A stretch of 64,000 bases of DNA from contig PMTF01000022.1 in assembly GCA_003167415.1 (NCBI GenBank), positions 1 to 64,000 on the forward strand, in the 5' to 3' direction. Positions 26,962 through 37,501 of this stretch are shown here, piece after piece (within the stretch, counting starts at the first letter, position 1; every line of letters starts with the position of its first letter). The notes under the pieces were generated by a model that saw nothing but the letters and a program-made list of their open reading frames with translations, made no database searches and was not told the origin of the DNA. The position numbers and the translations under genes were made by a program. This DNA is from Acidimicrobiaceae bacterium. GTDB taxonomy: Bacteria > Actinomycetota > Acidimicrobiia > Acidimicrobiales > RAAP-2.

Positions 26962-27515
26962 CAGCTCTCCGTCACTTTGAACAGGTCGCCCTCGCGCTGA
27001 CGCTCGCGATAGGCGCGAAGGGTCCCGCTGGGGATGACGTGGTCGGCCGGCTTGTCGCGCGAGGCGGCGATCTCCTCGGGGCGACGAAGCTGCTTGAGGC
27101 CCTCGATGGTGGCGTGGGCCACGTTGATGCCGTTGGAGGATCCCAGGGACTTGGCGATGATGTCCTTGACGCCGGCCATCTCGAGGATGGCGCGCGCGGC
27201 GCCACCGGCGATGACGCCGGTACCGGGAGCGGCGGGCTTCATCAACACTCGTCCGGCACCGGAGGCGCCGAGGACCGGGTAGACGATCGTGGTGCCGGCG
27301 AGCGGCACATCGAAGAGGTTCTTGCGAGCCTCTTCGATGCCCTTTTGCACCGCGAGCCCCGCCTCTTTGGCCTTGCCGTAGCCGAGACCGACGCGACCGT
27401 TGCCGTCGCCGATCACCATTAACGCGGTGAAGGAGAACCGACGTCCACCCTTCACGACCTTCGAGACGCGATTCACCTTGATGGTGCGCTCTTCGAACTG
27501 TTCCAGGTCAGCCAT
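26961..27515 (-). CDS. rpsE: 30S ribosomal protein S5
   Basis: S5 contributes to decoding accuracy and mRNA unwinding. The 184-residue protein has the S5 double-stranded-RNA-binding N-domain ([21 protein letters not shown]) and the C-domain segment [19 protein letters not shown]. The TGATG and ATG overlaps with its neighbours follow the spc pattern. Confidence 0.97.
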   Translation of the reverse strand: MADLEQFEERTIKVNRVSKVVKGGRRFSFTALMVIGDGNGRVGLGYGKAKEAGLAVQKGIEEARKNLFDVPLAGTTIVYPVLGASGAGRVLMKPAAPGTGVIAGGAARAILEMAGVKDIIAKSLGSSNGINVAHATIEGLKQLRRPEEIAASRDKPADHVIPSGTLRAYRERQREGDLFKVTES

Positions 27516-27871
27516 TAAAACTCCAGTCCGGCGGCGCGAAGGGTGTCGGCGAACGCCGCCACCCGGCCGTGATAATCGAATCCGCCACGGTCGAAGACGA
27601 CGGCGGTGATGTTGGCCTCTTTGGCGCGCTGGGCCAGCAGTTCGGCGACGGCCTTGGCCCCGGCGATGTTGCCGCCGGTGCTCTTCTTGAGGTCGGCCTC
27701 GACCGACGAGGCGGCAGCCAGCGTGCGGCCAGCCACGTCATCGATGATCTGGGCCGAGATGTGCTTGTTAGTACGCGAAACGGCGACGCGGGGACGCTCA
27801 GCCGTGCCCGAGAGGCGACGGCGGATGCGCGCGTGACGACGTTTGCGTAACTCCAGTGTGGTTCGTGCCAT
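27515..27871 (-). CDS. rplR: 50S ribosomal protein L18
   Basis: L18 binds 5S rRNA in the central protuberance. The 118 residues contain [21 protein letters not shown] and the terminal [20 protein letters not shown] motif. It shares single bases with rplF and rpsE at its ends. Confidence 0.97.
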   Translation of the reverse strand: MARTTLELRKRRHARIRRRLSGTAERPRVAVSRTNKHISAQIIDDVAGRTLAAASSVEADLKKSTGGNIAGAKAVAELLAQRAKEANITAVVFDRGGFDYHGRVAAFADTLRAAGLEF

Positions 27872-28410
27872 TACTTCGCAGCCTTTCCAGCCTTGCGCAC
27901 TACTCGTTCTCCGAGGTAGCGAACGCCCTTGCCCTTGTAGGGCTCGGGCTTACGGATCTTGCGGATGGACGCGGCCACTTGACCGACGGCCTCCTTGTCA
28001 GCGCCTTTGACGATGACGCGCGTCGGCAGCGGCACCTCGAAGGTGATGCCCTCGGGCGCGGTGAACTTGACGGGGTGCGAGAAGCCCAGGGCGAGGTCGA
28101 GCACGCCCGGTCCCCCGTTGGCGGCGCGGTAACCGACGCCGATGATCTCGAGCTCCTTGGACCAGCCGTCGGTCACGCCGATCACCATGTTGGCGATCAA
28201 CGTGCGCGTCAGTCCGTGCAACGAGCGGTACTGCGTCTCGTCGTTCAGGCGCGACACCGTCAGGACGTCGCCGGACTGCTCGAGCGTGATGCCGTCGGGA
28301 ATGATGCGGCTCATGGTGCCGTTCGGGCCCTTCACCGTCGCGACGCCGTCGGCGACCGTGACGCTCACGCCCGCGGGCACGGTGATGGGGTTATTGCCGA
28401 TTCGCGACAT
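27871..28410 (-). CDS. rplF: 50S ribosomal protein L6
   Basis: L6 lies at the base of the L7/L12 stalk. The 179-residue, two-domain protein starts [15 protein letters not shown] and ends with the conserved [21 protein letters not shown]. It overlaps rplR by one base and follows rpsH after 24 bases. Confidence 0.97.
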   Translation of the reverse strand: MSRIGNNPITVPAGVSVTVADGVATVKGPNGTMSRIIPDGITLEQSGDVLTVSRLNDETQYRSLHGLTRTLIANMVIGVTDGWSKELEIIGVGYRAANGGPGVLDLALGFSHPVKFTAPEGITFEVPLPTRVIVKGADKEAVGQVAASIRKIRKPEPYKGKGVRYLGERVVRKAGKAAK

Positions 28411-28434
28411 CAGCGGACCTCCGGGTTGCGGGGA

Positions 28435-28839
28435 CTACCAGACATAACAGAGCACCTCGCCACCGAGCTTGGCTTTGCGCGCTTCGCGGTCGGTCATCAG
28501 GCCGTGGCTGGTCGAGACGACGGCCACGCCGACGCCCCCCAGCACCTTGGGCATCTGGTCGGACTTCTTGTAGATGCGAAGTCCCGGCTTGGAGACGCGC
28601 TTAATGCCGATGATCGTCTTCTTGCGGTCCTCGGAGTACTTGAGCGTTATCTCGAGTTGGTTGCCGGGCTTGCCGTCGACCTTGGAGACGGAAAAGCCGG
28701 CGATGAAGCCCTCGCGCTCGAGGACCTTGGCCAGGTTCTCTTTCAATTTCGAACTGGGCATCTTCACGGTGTCGAACATCGCGGAATTGGCGTTGCGGAT
28801 CCGCGTGAGCATGTCGGCGATGGGGTCGGTCATGGTCAT
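28435..28839 (-). CDS. rpsH: 30S ribosomal protein S8
   Basis: S8 is a primary 16S rRNA-binding protein and, in other bacteria, the translational repressor of the spc operon. The 134 residues include [14 protein letters not shown] and the C-terminal [23 protein letters not shown]. Two ATGs are in frame; the outer one (28839) is better spaced from GGTAGG. I did not identify an S8 target site in the rplN-rplX region. Confidence 0.97.
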   Translation of the reverse strand: MTMTDPIADMLTRIRNANSAMFDTVKMPSSKLKENLAKVLEREGFIAGFSVSKVDGKPGNQLEITLKYSEDRKKTIIGIKRVSKPGLRIYKKSDQMPKVLGGVGVAVVSTSHGLMTDREARKAKLGGEVLCYVW

Positions 28840-28846
28840 GATCTAC

Positions 28847-29032
28847 CTACCAACTCGCCTTGGTCACGCCGGGGATTTCGCCGGCGTGCACCATCTGACG
28901 CAAGCAGATACGGCACAGGCCGAACTTGCGGTACACCGAGCGCGGTCGACCGCATCGCTCGCAGCGCGTGTAGGCGCGCGTGGAGAACTTCGGGGTCTTC
29001 TGCTGCTTGATTCGAAGAGCTTTCTTCGCCAT
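28847..29032 (-). CDS. rpsN: 30S ribosomal protein S14, zinc-binding type Z
   Basis: The 61-residue short form of S14 has C24-x2-C27 and C40-x2-C43 zinc ligands (CERCG, CRICL). This C+ type sits in the spc operon between rplE and rpsH, whereas the longer zinc-free paralogue used under zinc starvation would be elsewhere. Confidence 0.97.
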   Translation of the reverse strand: MAKKALRIKQQKTPKFSTRAYTRCERCGRPRSVYRKFGLCRICLRQMVHAGEIPGVTKASW

Positions 29033-29034
29033 AT

Positions 29035-29598
29035 TTACTTGTTCTCCTGCTTGAAGGGGAAGCCGTACGCGCGCAAAAATGCGCGTCCCTGCTCGTCGTT
29101 CGTTGCCGTGGTGACGATGGTGATGTCGAAACCACGTGCAGCGTCGATCTTGTCGTAGTCGACCTCGGGGAAGATCAACTGGTCATTGATGCCGAACGTG
29201 TAGTTGCCGTGTCCGTCGAAGGACTTCGGCGACAGACCGCGAAAGTCGCGGATACGCGGGATCGCCAGGCTGAGCAGCCGGTCGAAGAACTCCCAGGCGC
29301 GGTCCCCGCGCAGCGTCACCTTCACGCCAATGGGCTGTTCCTCGCGGAGCTTGAAACTGGCGATCGACTTCTTCGCGCGCGTCACGACCGGCTTTTGTCC
29401 GGTGATGAGCTCGAGGTCGCGTTGCGCTCCCTCGAGCAGTGACGCCTGCTGCGTGGCGCGACCGACCCCGGAGTTGAGGACGATCTTCGTCAGGCGCGGG
29501 ACCTGCATGATGTTGTCGAGGCCGAGTTCCTCTTTCAAGGCGGGACGAATCTCTTCGTCGAAGCGCACCTTGAGACGGGGGCGGGTGGTGGTGCTCAC
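29035..29598 (-). CDS. rplE: 50S ribosomal protein L5
   Basis: L5 binds 5S rRNA and contacts the P-site tRNA. I start at GTG 29598 ([16 protein letters not shown]), preceded by GGGGAGG and overlapping the rplX stop by four bases, giving 187 residues. An ATG far upstream lies inside rplX in another frame context and is rejected. Family motifs include KIVLNSGVG and [10 protein letters not shown]. Confidence 0.96.
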   Translation of the reverse strand: MSTTTRPRLKVRFDEEIRPALKEELGLDNIMQVPRLTKIVLNSGVGRATQQASLLEGAQRDLELITGQKPVVTRAKKSIASFKLREEQPIGVKVTLRGDRAWEFFDRLLSLAIPRIRDFRGLSPKSFDGHGNYTFGINDQLIFPEVDYDKIDAARGFDITIVTTATNDEQGRAFLRAYGFPFKQENK

Positions 29599-29900
29599 AA
29601 AACCTCCCCACACTTGCGACAGACGCGGTGTTTCACGCCTTCTTCGGTCTTGTAACCGACCTTGGCCGGTCCCTTGTGGTTGTCGCACCAGAGCGCGACG
29701 TTGCTCGCGTCGAGCGGCATCAACTTGTCGATGATGCCGGCCTGCATGGTGGAGCCGGCCTGCTTGGTGTGGCGCTTGGCGATGTTGAGGCCGTCGAGGA
29801 TCACCTTGTTGGCACTCGGCATCGCCTCTTCGACGTGGGCCCGCTCGCCGCGGAACTTGCCGGCCAGGACGAACACTTCGTCACCCTTACGGATTTTCAT
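29595..29900 (-). CDS. rplX: 50S ribosomal protein L24
   Basis: L24 initiates large-subunit assembly at the 5' domain of 23S rRNA. The 101 residues have the KOW motif near the N-terminus ([20 protein letters not shown]) and a C-terminal CRKCG. It shares one base with rplN. Confidence 0.97.
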   Translation of the reverse strand: MKIRKGDEVFVLAGKFRGERAHVEEAMPSANKVILDGLNIAKRHTKQAGSTMQAGIIDKLMPLDASNVALWCDNHKGPAKVGYKTEEGVKHRVCRKCGEVL

Positions 29901-30268
29901 TACAGCACCTCCGGTGCCAGGGAAATAATTCGCATGAACTTCTTGTCGCGCAGTTCGCGCCCCACGGGCCCGAAGATGCGCGTGCCGCGCGGCTGCAGTT
30001 GGTCGTTGATTAGCACCGCGGCATTCTCGTCAAACTTGATGTAGGAACCGTCGGGACGACGCTTCTCCTTGGACGTGCGAACGACGACGCAGCGCACCAC
30101 GTCGCCCTTCTTCACGGCGGCGCCGGGGATCGCTTCTTTGACGGTGGCGATGAAGACGTCACCGATCGAGGCGTAGCGACGACGCGATCCACCGAGCACG
30201 CGGATGCAAAGCACTTCCTTCGCTCCGCTGTTGTCGGCGACCTTGAGTCGGCTCTCTTGTTGAATCAT
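29900..30268 (-). CDS. rplN: 50S ribosomal protein L14
   Basis: L14 forms an intersubunit bridge. I start at ATG 30268 ([19 protein letters not shown]), which overlaps the rpsQ stop by four bases and gives the standard 122 residues. The longer frame would add 11 residues from inside rpsQ. The ending [12 protein letters not shown] is typical. Confidence 0.97.
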   Translation of the reverse strand: MIQQESRLKVADNSGAKEVLCIRVLGGSRRRYASIGDVFIATVKEAIPGAAVKKGDVVRCVVVRTSKEKRRPDGSYIKFDENAAVLINDQLQPRGTRIFGPVGRELRDKKFMRIISLAPEVL

Positions 30269-30540
30269 CGCGCACGCTCCACGACTTCGGTGAGGCGCCA
30301 ACGCTTCAGCTTCGAGAGCGGACGGGTCTCTTGGACGCGGACCTTGTCACCGATCTTGGCTTCGTTCTTTTCGTCGTGGACGTAGAGCTTCTTAGTGCGC
30401 TGGACGGTCTTGCCGTAGCGAGGGTGACTCACGCGCTCGTTCACCGCGACGACCAGCGTCGAGTTCATCTTGTCCGAGACGACGATGCCCTCACGGACCT
30501 TGCGGGGATTGACCCTGTTTGTTTCGTTGGAGTCAGTCAT
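30265..30540 (-). CDS. rpsQ: 30S ribosomal protein S17
   Basis: S17 is a primary-binding OB-fold protein of the small subunit. The 91 residues include [20 protein letters not shown] and the C-terminal [19 protein letters not shown] slightly longer N-terminus (about a dozen polar residues) precedes the conserved core. Confidence 0.97.
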   Translation of the reverse strand: MTDSNETNRVNPRKVREGIVVSDKMNSTLVVAVNERVSHPRYGKTVQRTKKLYVHDEKNEAKIGDKVRVQETRPLSKLKRWRLTEVVERAR

Positions 30541-30546
30541 GACTAC

Positions 30547-30774
30547 TCACCTTCCTTGCGCCTCAGCGGCCGCGATCTCACGCTCGCGCGCGAACGTCGA
30601 GAGGCGGGCCACGTCGCGGCGCACCTCGTTGAGACGCGCCGAGTTGTCGAGCTGACCGGTCGCGAGCTGAAAGCGCATGTTGAAGAGCTCGCGGCGCGAC
30701 TCAGCGAGTCGCTCGAGCAGTTCGCGGTCGCCCAACAGTCGCATCTCGGCGATTCGTTCACGGGTCTTGGCCAT
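30547..30774 (-). CDS. rpmC: 50S ribosomal protein L29
   Basis: L29 sits at the tunnel exit and forms part of the trigger-factor and SRP docking site. The 75-residue helical protein has [20 protein letters not shown] and [12 protein letters not shown]. Its ATG shares one base with the rplP stop. Confidence 0.96.
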   Translation of the reverse strand: MAKTRERIAEMRLLGDRELLERLAESRRELFNMRFQLATGQLDNSARLNEVRRDVARLSTFAREREIAAAEAQGR

Positions 30775-31211
30775 TAGATGCTCACTTCCGGGGTCCCGTG
30801 CGTGCCGGGACGGATGACGAATTTGGCCTTGATGGGCAACTTCTGAATGGCGCGCTCCATGGCGGCGCGGGCCAGGGCCTCATCGACACCACCGAGCTCG
30901 AACATGATGCGGCCGGGCTTCACCACGGCGACCCAGAACTCGGGGTTGCCCTTTCCGGAACCCATGCGGGTCTCGGCCGGCTTCTGCGTAACCGGCTTGT
31001 CGGGGAAGACGCGGATCCAGACCTTGCCACCACGCTTCACGTGACGGGTCATGGCGATACGGGCCGCCTCGATCTGTCGCGCGGTGATCCAGCCCCGTTC
31101 GAGGGCTTGGATTCCGAAGTCGCCGAAGTTCAGCTCGACGCCGCCCTTGGCGTTGCCGCCACGACGTCCGCGCTGTTGCTTGCGGTGCTTTACCTTGCGG
31201 GGCATCAACAT
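30774..31211 (-). CDS. rplP: 50S ribosomal protein L16
   Basis: L16 helps position A-site tRNA on the large subunit. The 145 residues begin [15 protein letters not shown] and include [19 protein letters not shown] and the [14 protein letters not shown] motif. It begins two bases after the rpsC stop. Confidence 0.97.
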   Translation of the reverse strand: MLMPRKVKHRKQQRGRRGGNAKGGVELNFGDFGIQALERGWITARQIEAARIAMTRHVKRGGKVWIRVFPDKPVTQKPAETRMGSGKGNPEFWVAVVKPGRIMFELGGVDEALARAAMERAIQKLPIKAKFVIRPGTHGTPEVSI

Positions 31212-31213
31212 GG

Positions 31214-32164
31214 TTACTCGGCGTCCTTCCGGAAATGCGGAGTGTCGTTGTGCTCTTGGGCGGTACGACGCTCGATCTCTTCTTCGACGCTGAGTTGCGC
31301 CTCGACCTCGGGGGTCTCGGCCAAAAGATCGACGGACTCGACCTCGTCACCGTCAACGACGATCTCTTCGACGACCTCGTCGACGACCGGCTCGGCCTCG
31401 ACGCGGCGGCGTCCACCACCGGCGCGCACGACACCCTTGGGTGCCGAGGATCCGCTCGAGGACGCCACCGGGGTCGCGTCGCCCGCGGCCATCGCGGCCT
31501 CGCGCACGATCTTCTCGTCGTTGGTCAACTGGTACGGCAGGATGTCGCCCTTGTAGATCCACACCTTCACGCCGATGCGTCCGGTCGAGGTGCGGGCCTC
31601 GCGGAATCCGTAGTCGATGTCGGCGCGCAGGGTGTGCAGCGGCACGCGACCCTCGCGATAGGACTCGCGGCGTGACATCTCCGCGCCACCGAGACGTCCC
31701 GACGCCTGAATCTTGACGCCCATGGCGCCGGCCTTCTGCACGGTCTGGATACCACGCTTCATGGCGCGACGAAAGGCCACTCGACGAAGCAGTTGGTCGC
31801 AAATTCCTTGGGCGATCAAGGCCGCGTCCAGTTCGGGCTGCTTGATCTCTTGGATGTTCAGCGAGATCTTGTTCTTCTGACCGGTGATCTTCTCGAGGTC
31901 CTTCTTCAGGCGCTCGGCCTCGGCGCCGCGGCGACCGATGACGATGCCCGGACGCGCGGTGTGGATGTCCACGCGGATGCGGTCGGAGTTGCGCTCGATC
32001 TCGATGCGACTGACCGCGGCACTCTCGAGTTGCTTGGTCAGGTAGTCGCGGATCTTCCAGTCCTCGATGACGAGGTCCTTGTAGCCGCGCTCCTTGAACC
32101 AGCGCGACTTCCAGTCCGTCGTGATCCCGAGACGGAAACCGTAGGGGTTTACCTTCTGACCCAT
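31214..32164 (-). CDS. rpsC: 30S ribosomal protein S3 with acidic C-terminal tail
   Basis: S3 lines the mRNA entry tunnel. Residues 1-210 are standard, with [13 protein letters not shown]-like start, the KH domain [16 protein letters not shown] and [13 protein letters not shown]. From about 215 to 316 the protein continues as a low-complexity tail with a short basic patch and then an Asp/Glu/Val-rich stretch. S3 in many bacteria is near 220-280 residues, so this is long. It overlaps rplV by one base; L22 has a similar tail. Confidence 0.96.
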   Translation of the reverse strand: MGQKVNPYGFRLGITTDWKSRWFKERGYKDLVIEDWKIRDYLTKQLESAAVSRIEIERNSDRIRVDIHTARPGIVIGRRGAEAERLKKDLEKITGQKNKISLNIQEIKQPELDAALIAQGICDQLLRRVAFRRAMKRGIQTVQKAGAMGVKIQASGRLGGAEMSRRESYREGRVPLHTLRADIDYGFREARTSTGRIGVKVWIYKGDILPYQLTNDEKIVREAAMAAGDATPVASSSGSSAPKGVVRAGGGRRRVEAEPVVDEVVEEIVVDGDEVESVDLLAETPEVEAQLSVEEEIERRTAQEHNDTPHFRKDAE

Positions 32165-32910
32165 TACTTCGTCTCCTCAGTGGTGTCGTCTGAATCTGTG
32201 TCGTCGACCGGAACTTCGGCCAGCGTCTCATCGGCGGGCGCTTCGTCGACGGGCCTCTCGGCCACGTCGCTCTCGGCGTCGACCTGGTCCGTGGCGACCA
32301 GGTCCTCGACCGGGGTGTCGACGGTGTCGAACTCCATGAGGTCGGTTTCGTTGACCTCGTCCTCTATCTGGGCATTGGCGTTCGCCTCAGCCTCCAGGGC
32401 TTCGTTCTCGGCCGCTACGACGGCGGCGGTCTCGCGCTTGTTCAAACTGGCCTGCTGGTCGGCGCGACGACGTGACGACGCCACCCGGCGGGTGCGCGAC
32501 ACGGCGGCCTGGGCGGTACGCGCGTTGCGAAGGGTCTCGAGACGCTCGTCATCGAGTCGCGACACGATGACGGTGATGTGGCACGAACGCTTGCGAATCT
32601 GTCCGGCCCGTCCGCGCGCCCGGGGGGTGAAGCGCTTCATGGTGATGCCCTCATCGGCGTAGGCGGCCGAGACGAAGAGCTCGTCGGCCTGCATCGCGTC
32701 GTTGGTGACGGCGTTCGCCACGGCCGAGGCGAGGACCTTGCCAATCACGTCGGCGGCCTCGCGGTTGGTGCCGGCGAGAATCTCGCGTGCGGTGGTGACG
32801 TCTTCGCCGCGAATGAGGTTCAAGACAACGCGCGCCTTGCTCGCCGACATGTGATAGCCGCGCAGGGTGGCGCGGGTACCGGGACGTTCGTTCAGCTTGG
32901 GACCGGTCAT
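32164..32910 (-). CDS. rplV: 50S ribosomal protein L22 with long acidic tail
   Basis: L22 spans the large subunit and its hairpin lines the exit tunnel. The conserved domain occupies about residues 1-115 ([42 protein letters not shown]). The remaining 130 residues first carry an Arg/Ala-rich linker and then a strongly acidic Glu/Asp/Val stretch to the end. Typical L22 is about 110-130 residues, so this protein is about twice normal. One-base overlaps couple it to rpsS and rpsC. Confidence 0.95.
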   Translation of the reverse strand: MTGPKLNERPGTRATLRGYHMSASKARVVLNLIRGEDVTTAREILAGTNREAADVIGKVLASAVANAVTNDAMQADELFVSAAYADEGITMKRFTPRARGRAGQIRKRSCHITVIVSRLDDERLETLRNARTAQAAVSRTRRVASSRRRADQQASLNKRETAAVVAAENEALEAEANANAQIEDEVNETDLMEFDTVDTPVEDLVATDQVDAESDVAERPVDEAPADETLAEVPVDDTDSDDTTEETK

Positions 32911-33188
32911 TAGCGCTTACCCGTCTTTTCCTGGCCGGCGTGGAAGCGGAAGGTTCGCGTCGGCGCGAACTCCCCCAGCTTGTGTCCGACCATCGACTCG
33001 TTCACGAAGACCGGGACGTGGCGACGGCCGTCGTGCACGGCGAAGGTGTGCCCGACCATATCGGGGATCACCGTCGAACGACGGCTCCAGGTCTTGATGA
33101 CCTTCTTCTCGTTCGCCGCGTTCATCGCGTCCACCTTCTTCAAGAGGTGAGCATCGATGAAGGGCCCCTTTTTCAGACTTCGTGACAT
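32910..33188 (-). CDS. rpsS: 30S ribosomal protein S19
   Basis: S19 forms head contacts with S13 and A-site tRNA. The 92 residues start [19 protein letters not shown] and include [19 protein letters not shown] and [13 protein letters not shown]. It follows rplB after seven bases. Confidence 0.97.
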   Translation of the reverse strand: MSRSLKKGPFIDAHLLKKVDAMNAANEKKVIKTWSRRSTVIPDMVGHTFAVHDGRRHVPVFVNESMVGHKLGEFAPTRTFRFHAGQEKTGKR

Positions 33189-33195
33189 TCTCTAC

Positions 33196-34029
33196 CTACC
33201 TCCGCGCGCCGCGTCCACGGCGGCGACGAATAATTAGCGCGTCTGATGTCTTTGGCAGACGCGTACGGCCTTCGGGCTGGCCCCACGGCGAGACCGGGTG
33301 ACGTCCACCGGACGTCTTGCCTTCGCCACCACCGAGGGGGTGGTCGACCGGGTTCATGGCCACACCGCGCGTCTGGGGGCGGATGCCCTTCCAGCGGTTG
33401 CGGCCGGCCTTGCCGATCGAAGTTAATTCGTGTTCGGAGTTGCCGACGATGCCGAGCGTGGCGCGACAGTCAATCGGCACGCGGCGCATCTCGGTCGAGG
33501 GCAGTCGCAACGTGGCGTAGGCGCCCTCTTTGGCGACGATCTGCACACCCATGCCGGCACTGCGGGCCATCTTGCCGCCGCCGCCGGGACGCAGCTCGAC
33601 GTTATGGACCGTGGAGCCGGTCGGGATGAAGCGCATCGGCAACGCGTTGCCGTTACGGATGTCGGCCTTGGGACCGGACTCGACCATGTCGTCGACCTTC
33701 AGACCATTCGGCGCGAGGATGTAGCGCTTCTCGCCGTCGAGGTAGTGCAGCAAAGCGATGCGACAGGTCCGGTTCGGGTCGTATTCAATGGCGGCCACGC
33801 GTGCGGGGATGGCGTCCTTGTTGCGCTTGAAGTCGATGATGCGGTACTGCTGCTTGTGGCCACCACCGCGGTGACGCGAGGTCTTGCGGCCGTAGTTGTT
33901 GCGGCCACCGGTCTTGGGCTTGGAATCGAGCAGCGACTTCTCAGGCAGGGTCTTCGTGATGTCGGCGAAGTCCGAGACCGTCTGGAAGCGCCGACCGGGG
34001 CTGGTGGGTTTGCGTTGACGTAGCGCCAT
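33196..34029 (-). CDS. rplB: 50S ribosomal protein L2
   Basis: L2 supports subunit association and the peptidyl-transferase centre. The 277 residues include [21 protein letters not shown], the [13 protein letters not shown] turn and the conserved histidine segment [17 protein letters not shown]. It is fourth in the S10 operon. Confidence 0.98.
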   Translation of the reverse strand: MALRQRKPTSPGRRFQTVSDFADITKTLPEKSLLDSKPKTGGRNNYGRKTSRHRGGGHKQQYRIIDFKRNKDAIPARVAAIEYDPNRTCRIALLHYLDGEKRYILAPNGLKVDDMVESGPKADIRNGNALPMRFIPTGSTVHNVELRPGGGGKMARSAGMGVQIVAKEGAYATLRLPSTEMRRVPIDCRATLGIVGNSEHELTSIGKAGRNRWKGIRPQTRGVAMNPVDHPLGGGEGKTSGGRHPVSPWGQPEGRTRLPKTSDALIIRRRRGRGARR

Positions 34030-34037
34030 GGCGGTCC

Positions 34038-34328
34038 TTAGTTCTCGAAGAGGTTGATCGTGTCACCGGCTTTTAGGGTGACGATGGCCCGCTTCGTGCC
34101 CGGGCGCATGCCCACGACACCGGTGCGACGGTTGCGCGTCGACTTACCCTTGCGGTTGAGTGTGTTGACGTTGGTGACCTTGACGTTGAAGGTCCGCTCG
34201 ACGGCGTTTCGCACGTCGACCTTGGTCGAGCGCGGGTCCACCACGAAGACGTAGGTGCCCTTATCCATCAGGGCGTAGGTCTTCTCCGAGACCACCGGGC
34301 GAATTAGGACGCTCATGGCATCGCGCAT
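34038..34328 (-). CDS. rplW: 50S ribosomal protein L23
   Basis: L23 sits at the tunnel exit and docks trigger factor and SRP. The 96-residue protein starts at ATG 34328, one base inside the rplD stop and with AAGGAG eight bases upstream. Family motifs are [13 protein letters not shown] and the C-terminal [12 protein letters not shown]. Confidence 0.96.
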   Translation of the reverse strand: MRDAMSVLIRPVVSEKTYALMDKGTYVFVVDPRSTKVDVRNAVERTFNVKVTNVNTLNRKGKSTRNRRTGVVGMRPGTKRAIVTLKAGDTINLFEN

Positions 34329-35008
34329 CAGCTGTTCTCCTTCAGCGTCGGCAACGTCTCATCGGTGAAGAGGATCCAGTCGCAGTCGAGGACGTCATAG
34401 GCGTTGACCTCGCCAGCGTCGATGGTCTTCACGTTCATCAAGTTGCGGAACGATCGCAGCGCCGTGGCATCATCGCGGCCCAACACCACCAAGATTTTCC
34501 CGTCGAGCCTGAGGGCTTCGAGGGCACCGATCGCGTCCTTGGTCCGGGGCGTCTCCCACGTGGCGAAGCTGTCGATGATCGCGACGCGATTCATTGAGGC
34601 GCGGTCCGACAGCGCCGAGTAGAGCGCCAGGCGAATCATCTTCTTGGGCGTCTTCTGGTCGTACTTACGCGGCTTCGGTCCGAGCGCGATGCCACCGCCC
34701 GGGTACTGCGGCGCGCGGATGGTGCCCTGACGGGCCCCCCCGGTGCCCTTCTGGTTGAAGGGCTTGCGGCCACCACCGCGAACCTCTTTGCGCGTCTTGG
34801 TCGACTGCGTGCCCGAGCGCTTGGCGGCCAGTTGCGCCTTGATCACCTGGTGCAACACGGCCATGTTGGGTTCGATGCCGAAGATCGTCGGCTCGAGATC
34901 GACGGTGCTGAGCGCGCTCCCGTCGAGGGACATGCGCGCGGCCGCGCGCTTAGCGGGCTCGGGTCGGTCCTTCTTGATCGGGCCACGGAGGGTGAAGACG
35001 TCGGTCAT
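34328..35008 (-). CDS. rplD: 50S ribosomal protein L4
   Basis: L4 lines the exit tunnel and, in enterobacteria, represses the S10 operon. The 226 residues contain the extended loop KTRKEVRGGGRKPFNQKGTGGARQGT. The N-terminus (about 30 residues, MTDVFTLRGPIKKDRPEPAK) differs from the short enteric form. It overlaps rplC by four bases. Confidence 0.96.
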   Translation of the reverse strand: MTDVFTLRGPIKKDRPEPAKRAAARMSLDGSALSTVDLEPTIFGIEPNMAVLHQVIKAQLAAKRSGTQSTKTRKEVRGGGRKPFNQKGTGGARQGTIRAPQYPGGGIALGPKPRKYDQKTPKKMIRLALYSALSDRASMNRVAIIDSFATWETPRTKDAIGALEALRLDGKILVVLGRDDATALRSFRNLMNVKTIDAGEVNAYDVLDCDWILFTDETLPTLKENS

Positions 35009-35664
35009 CGCGTGCCTCCGGCCTTCATCGGATTCTTCACGGACGTACGCAGGACGACCGTGCCGCCGCGCGGACCGGGCACGGCCCCCTTGACGAGCAC
35101 CAGGTGGCGCTCGACGTCGACCGAGATCACTTCGAGATTCGTGGTGGTCACCTGAACGCCACCCATGCGACCGGCCATCTTCGTGCCCTTGAAGACGCGA
35201 CCGGGCGTGGCGCAGGCGCCGATGGAACCGGGCGCGCGGTGGTGCTTGTGGTTGCCGTGCGCGGCGCCCTGACCCGAGAAGTTGTGGCGCTTCATGGAAC
35301 CGGCGAAGCCCTTGCCTTTGGCGACCGCGGTGGCGTCGATCATCTCGCCCTTTTCGAAGGCGTCGGCGAGGATCTCCTGCCCGACTTCGTAGCCGGTGAC
35401 GTCATCAAGGCGAAGTTCGACCAGTTTCTTGCCGGGCGTCACGCCGGCCTTCTCGAAGTGACCGAGCTCGGGCTTGGAAAGCGTCGAGGCCCGACGGGTT
35501 CCCCACGTCACCTGGACGGCCGAGTAACCCTCCTTCTCCGGGGTCTTCACCTGCACAATGCGAGCGGGGCTGACGCGAACGACCGTCACCGGGATGGCCC
35601 GGTTCTGGGCGTCCCAGACCTGGGTCATGCCCACTTTCTCGCCGACGATCGCTTTGGTCGCCAC
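35005..35664 (-). CDS. rplC: 50S ribosomal protein L3
   Basis: L3 is among the first proteins in large-subunit assembly and reaches toward the peptidyl-transferase centre. The 219 residues include GEKVGMTQVWDAQ, the loop HGNHKHHRAPGSIGACATPGRV and VDVERHLVLVKGAVPG. It is separated from rpsJ by about 210 bases with several hairpins, which is unusual since rpsJ and rplC are normally close. Confidence 0.96.
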   Translation of the reverse strand: MATKAIVGEKVGMTQVWDAQNRAIPVTVVRVSPARIVQVKTPEKEGYSAVQVTWGTRRASTLSKPELGHFEKAGVTPGKKLVELRLDDVTGYEVGQEILADAFEKGEMIDATAVAKGKGFAGSMKRHNFSGQGAAHGNHKHHRAPGSIGACATPGRVFKGTKMAGRMGGVQVTTTNLEVISVDVERHLVLVKGAVPGPRGGTVVLRTSVKNPMKAGGTR

Positions 35665-35708
35665 GTGTGCCTCTTTCTTCCTCTATGCGTCGGTTGCCGA
35701 CACACAGA

Positions 35709-35783
35709 CGCTCCGCCGGGTAACGAAACCCGAACGGAGCGCTCGACTGGTTTGGTTCAGCGTTCCCCAAAGGGCAACTGAAC
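35709..35783 (-). promoter_or_regulatory. Two-hairpin leader upstream of rplC
   Basis: Hairpin A (35709-35741) pairs seven outer bases, then a three-base internal loop, then five inner bases around a six-base loop. Hairpin B (35755-35783) has a GTTCAG/CTGAAC stem with a short inner stem. Such paired elements just before rplC fit an autogenous ribosomal-protein leader, but I cannot match it to a named family. Seen on the plus strand, hairpin B is followed by CTTCTTTTTT. Confidence 0.45.
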
Positions 35784-35837
35784 ACTTCTTTTTTCCGCCC
35801 GAACAGCTTTATGGGGGCTATTAACGGTACACCATCG

Positions 35838-35864
35838 GGCCCCGCGCGCGCAAAGGCGCGGGCC
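35838..35864 (-). promoter_or_regulatory. GC hairpin after rpsJ
   Basis: About nine G-C pairs with one bulged C form a hairpin ten bases past the rpsJ stop. No T tract follows on the minus strand, so it may be an attenuator or processing/stability element rather than a full terminator. Confidence 0.4.
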
Positions 35865-35873
35865 TCACGGGTA

Positions 35874-36197
35874 TCAGACTTGGCGAATCTTGATCTCGAT
35901 GTCGACGCCGGCCGGAAGGTCCAGACGCTGGAGCGAATCGACGGTCTTGGCGGTGTGGTCCACGATGTCCAAAAGGCGCTTGTGCACGCGCATTTCGAAG
36001 TGCTCGCGCGAGTCCTTGTGCTTGTGGGGTCCCCGAACGACCGTGTAACGGTGCTTCTCGGTGGGCAGGGGCACGGGGCCCTGCACCCTCGCGTTCGTGC
36101 GCTCGACCGTCTGGACGATCTTCGCGGTGGACTGGTCCAGGACGCCGTGGTCGAAGGCCTTCAGCCGGATGCGAATCATTTGTCGGTTGTCGGCCAT
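35874..36197 (-). CDS. rpsJ: 30S ribosomal protein S10 (NusE)
   Basis: S10 is a head protein and also NusE, the NusG-binding link between transcription and translation. The 107 residues include [15 protein letters not shown] and [24 protein letters not shown]. It follows tuf by six bases and so belongs to the str-operon end. Confidence 0.97.
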   Translation of the reverse strand: MADNRQMIRIRLKAFDHGVLDQSTAKIVQTVERTNARVQGPVPLPTEKHRYTVVRGPHKHKDSREHFEMRVHKRLLDIVDHTAKTVDSLQRLDLPAGVDIEIKIRQV

Positions 36198-36203
36198 GAA
36201 TAG

Positions 36204-37391
<1,188 letters not shown>

Positions 37392-37501
37392 TGTCGGGAA
37401 CTATCTTTCTGTCTAGCGACGGGTTCTCATGAAGCCGTCTTGTTCGTTTTGGCCCGCCCCGACTACGGTTTGGACCTTGTTTTCGCTGGTCACCCAGCGT
37501 C

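Noticed and set aside
37392-37501. Separate promoter for tuf
   Set aside because: No -35/-10 pair with good spacing was found in the fusA-tuf gap.
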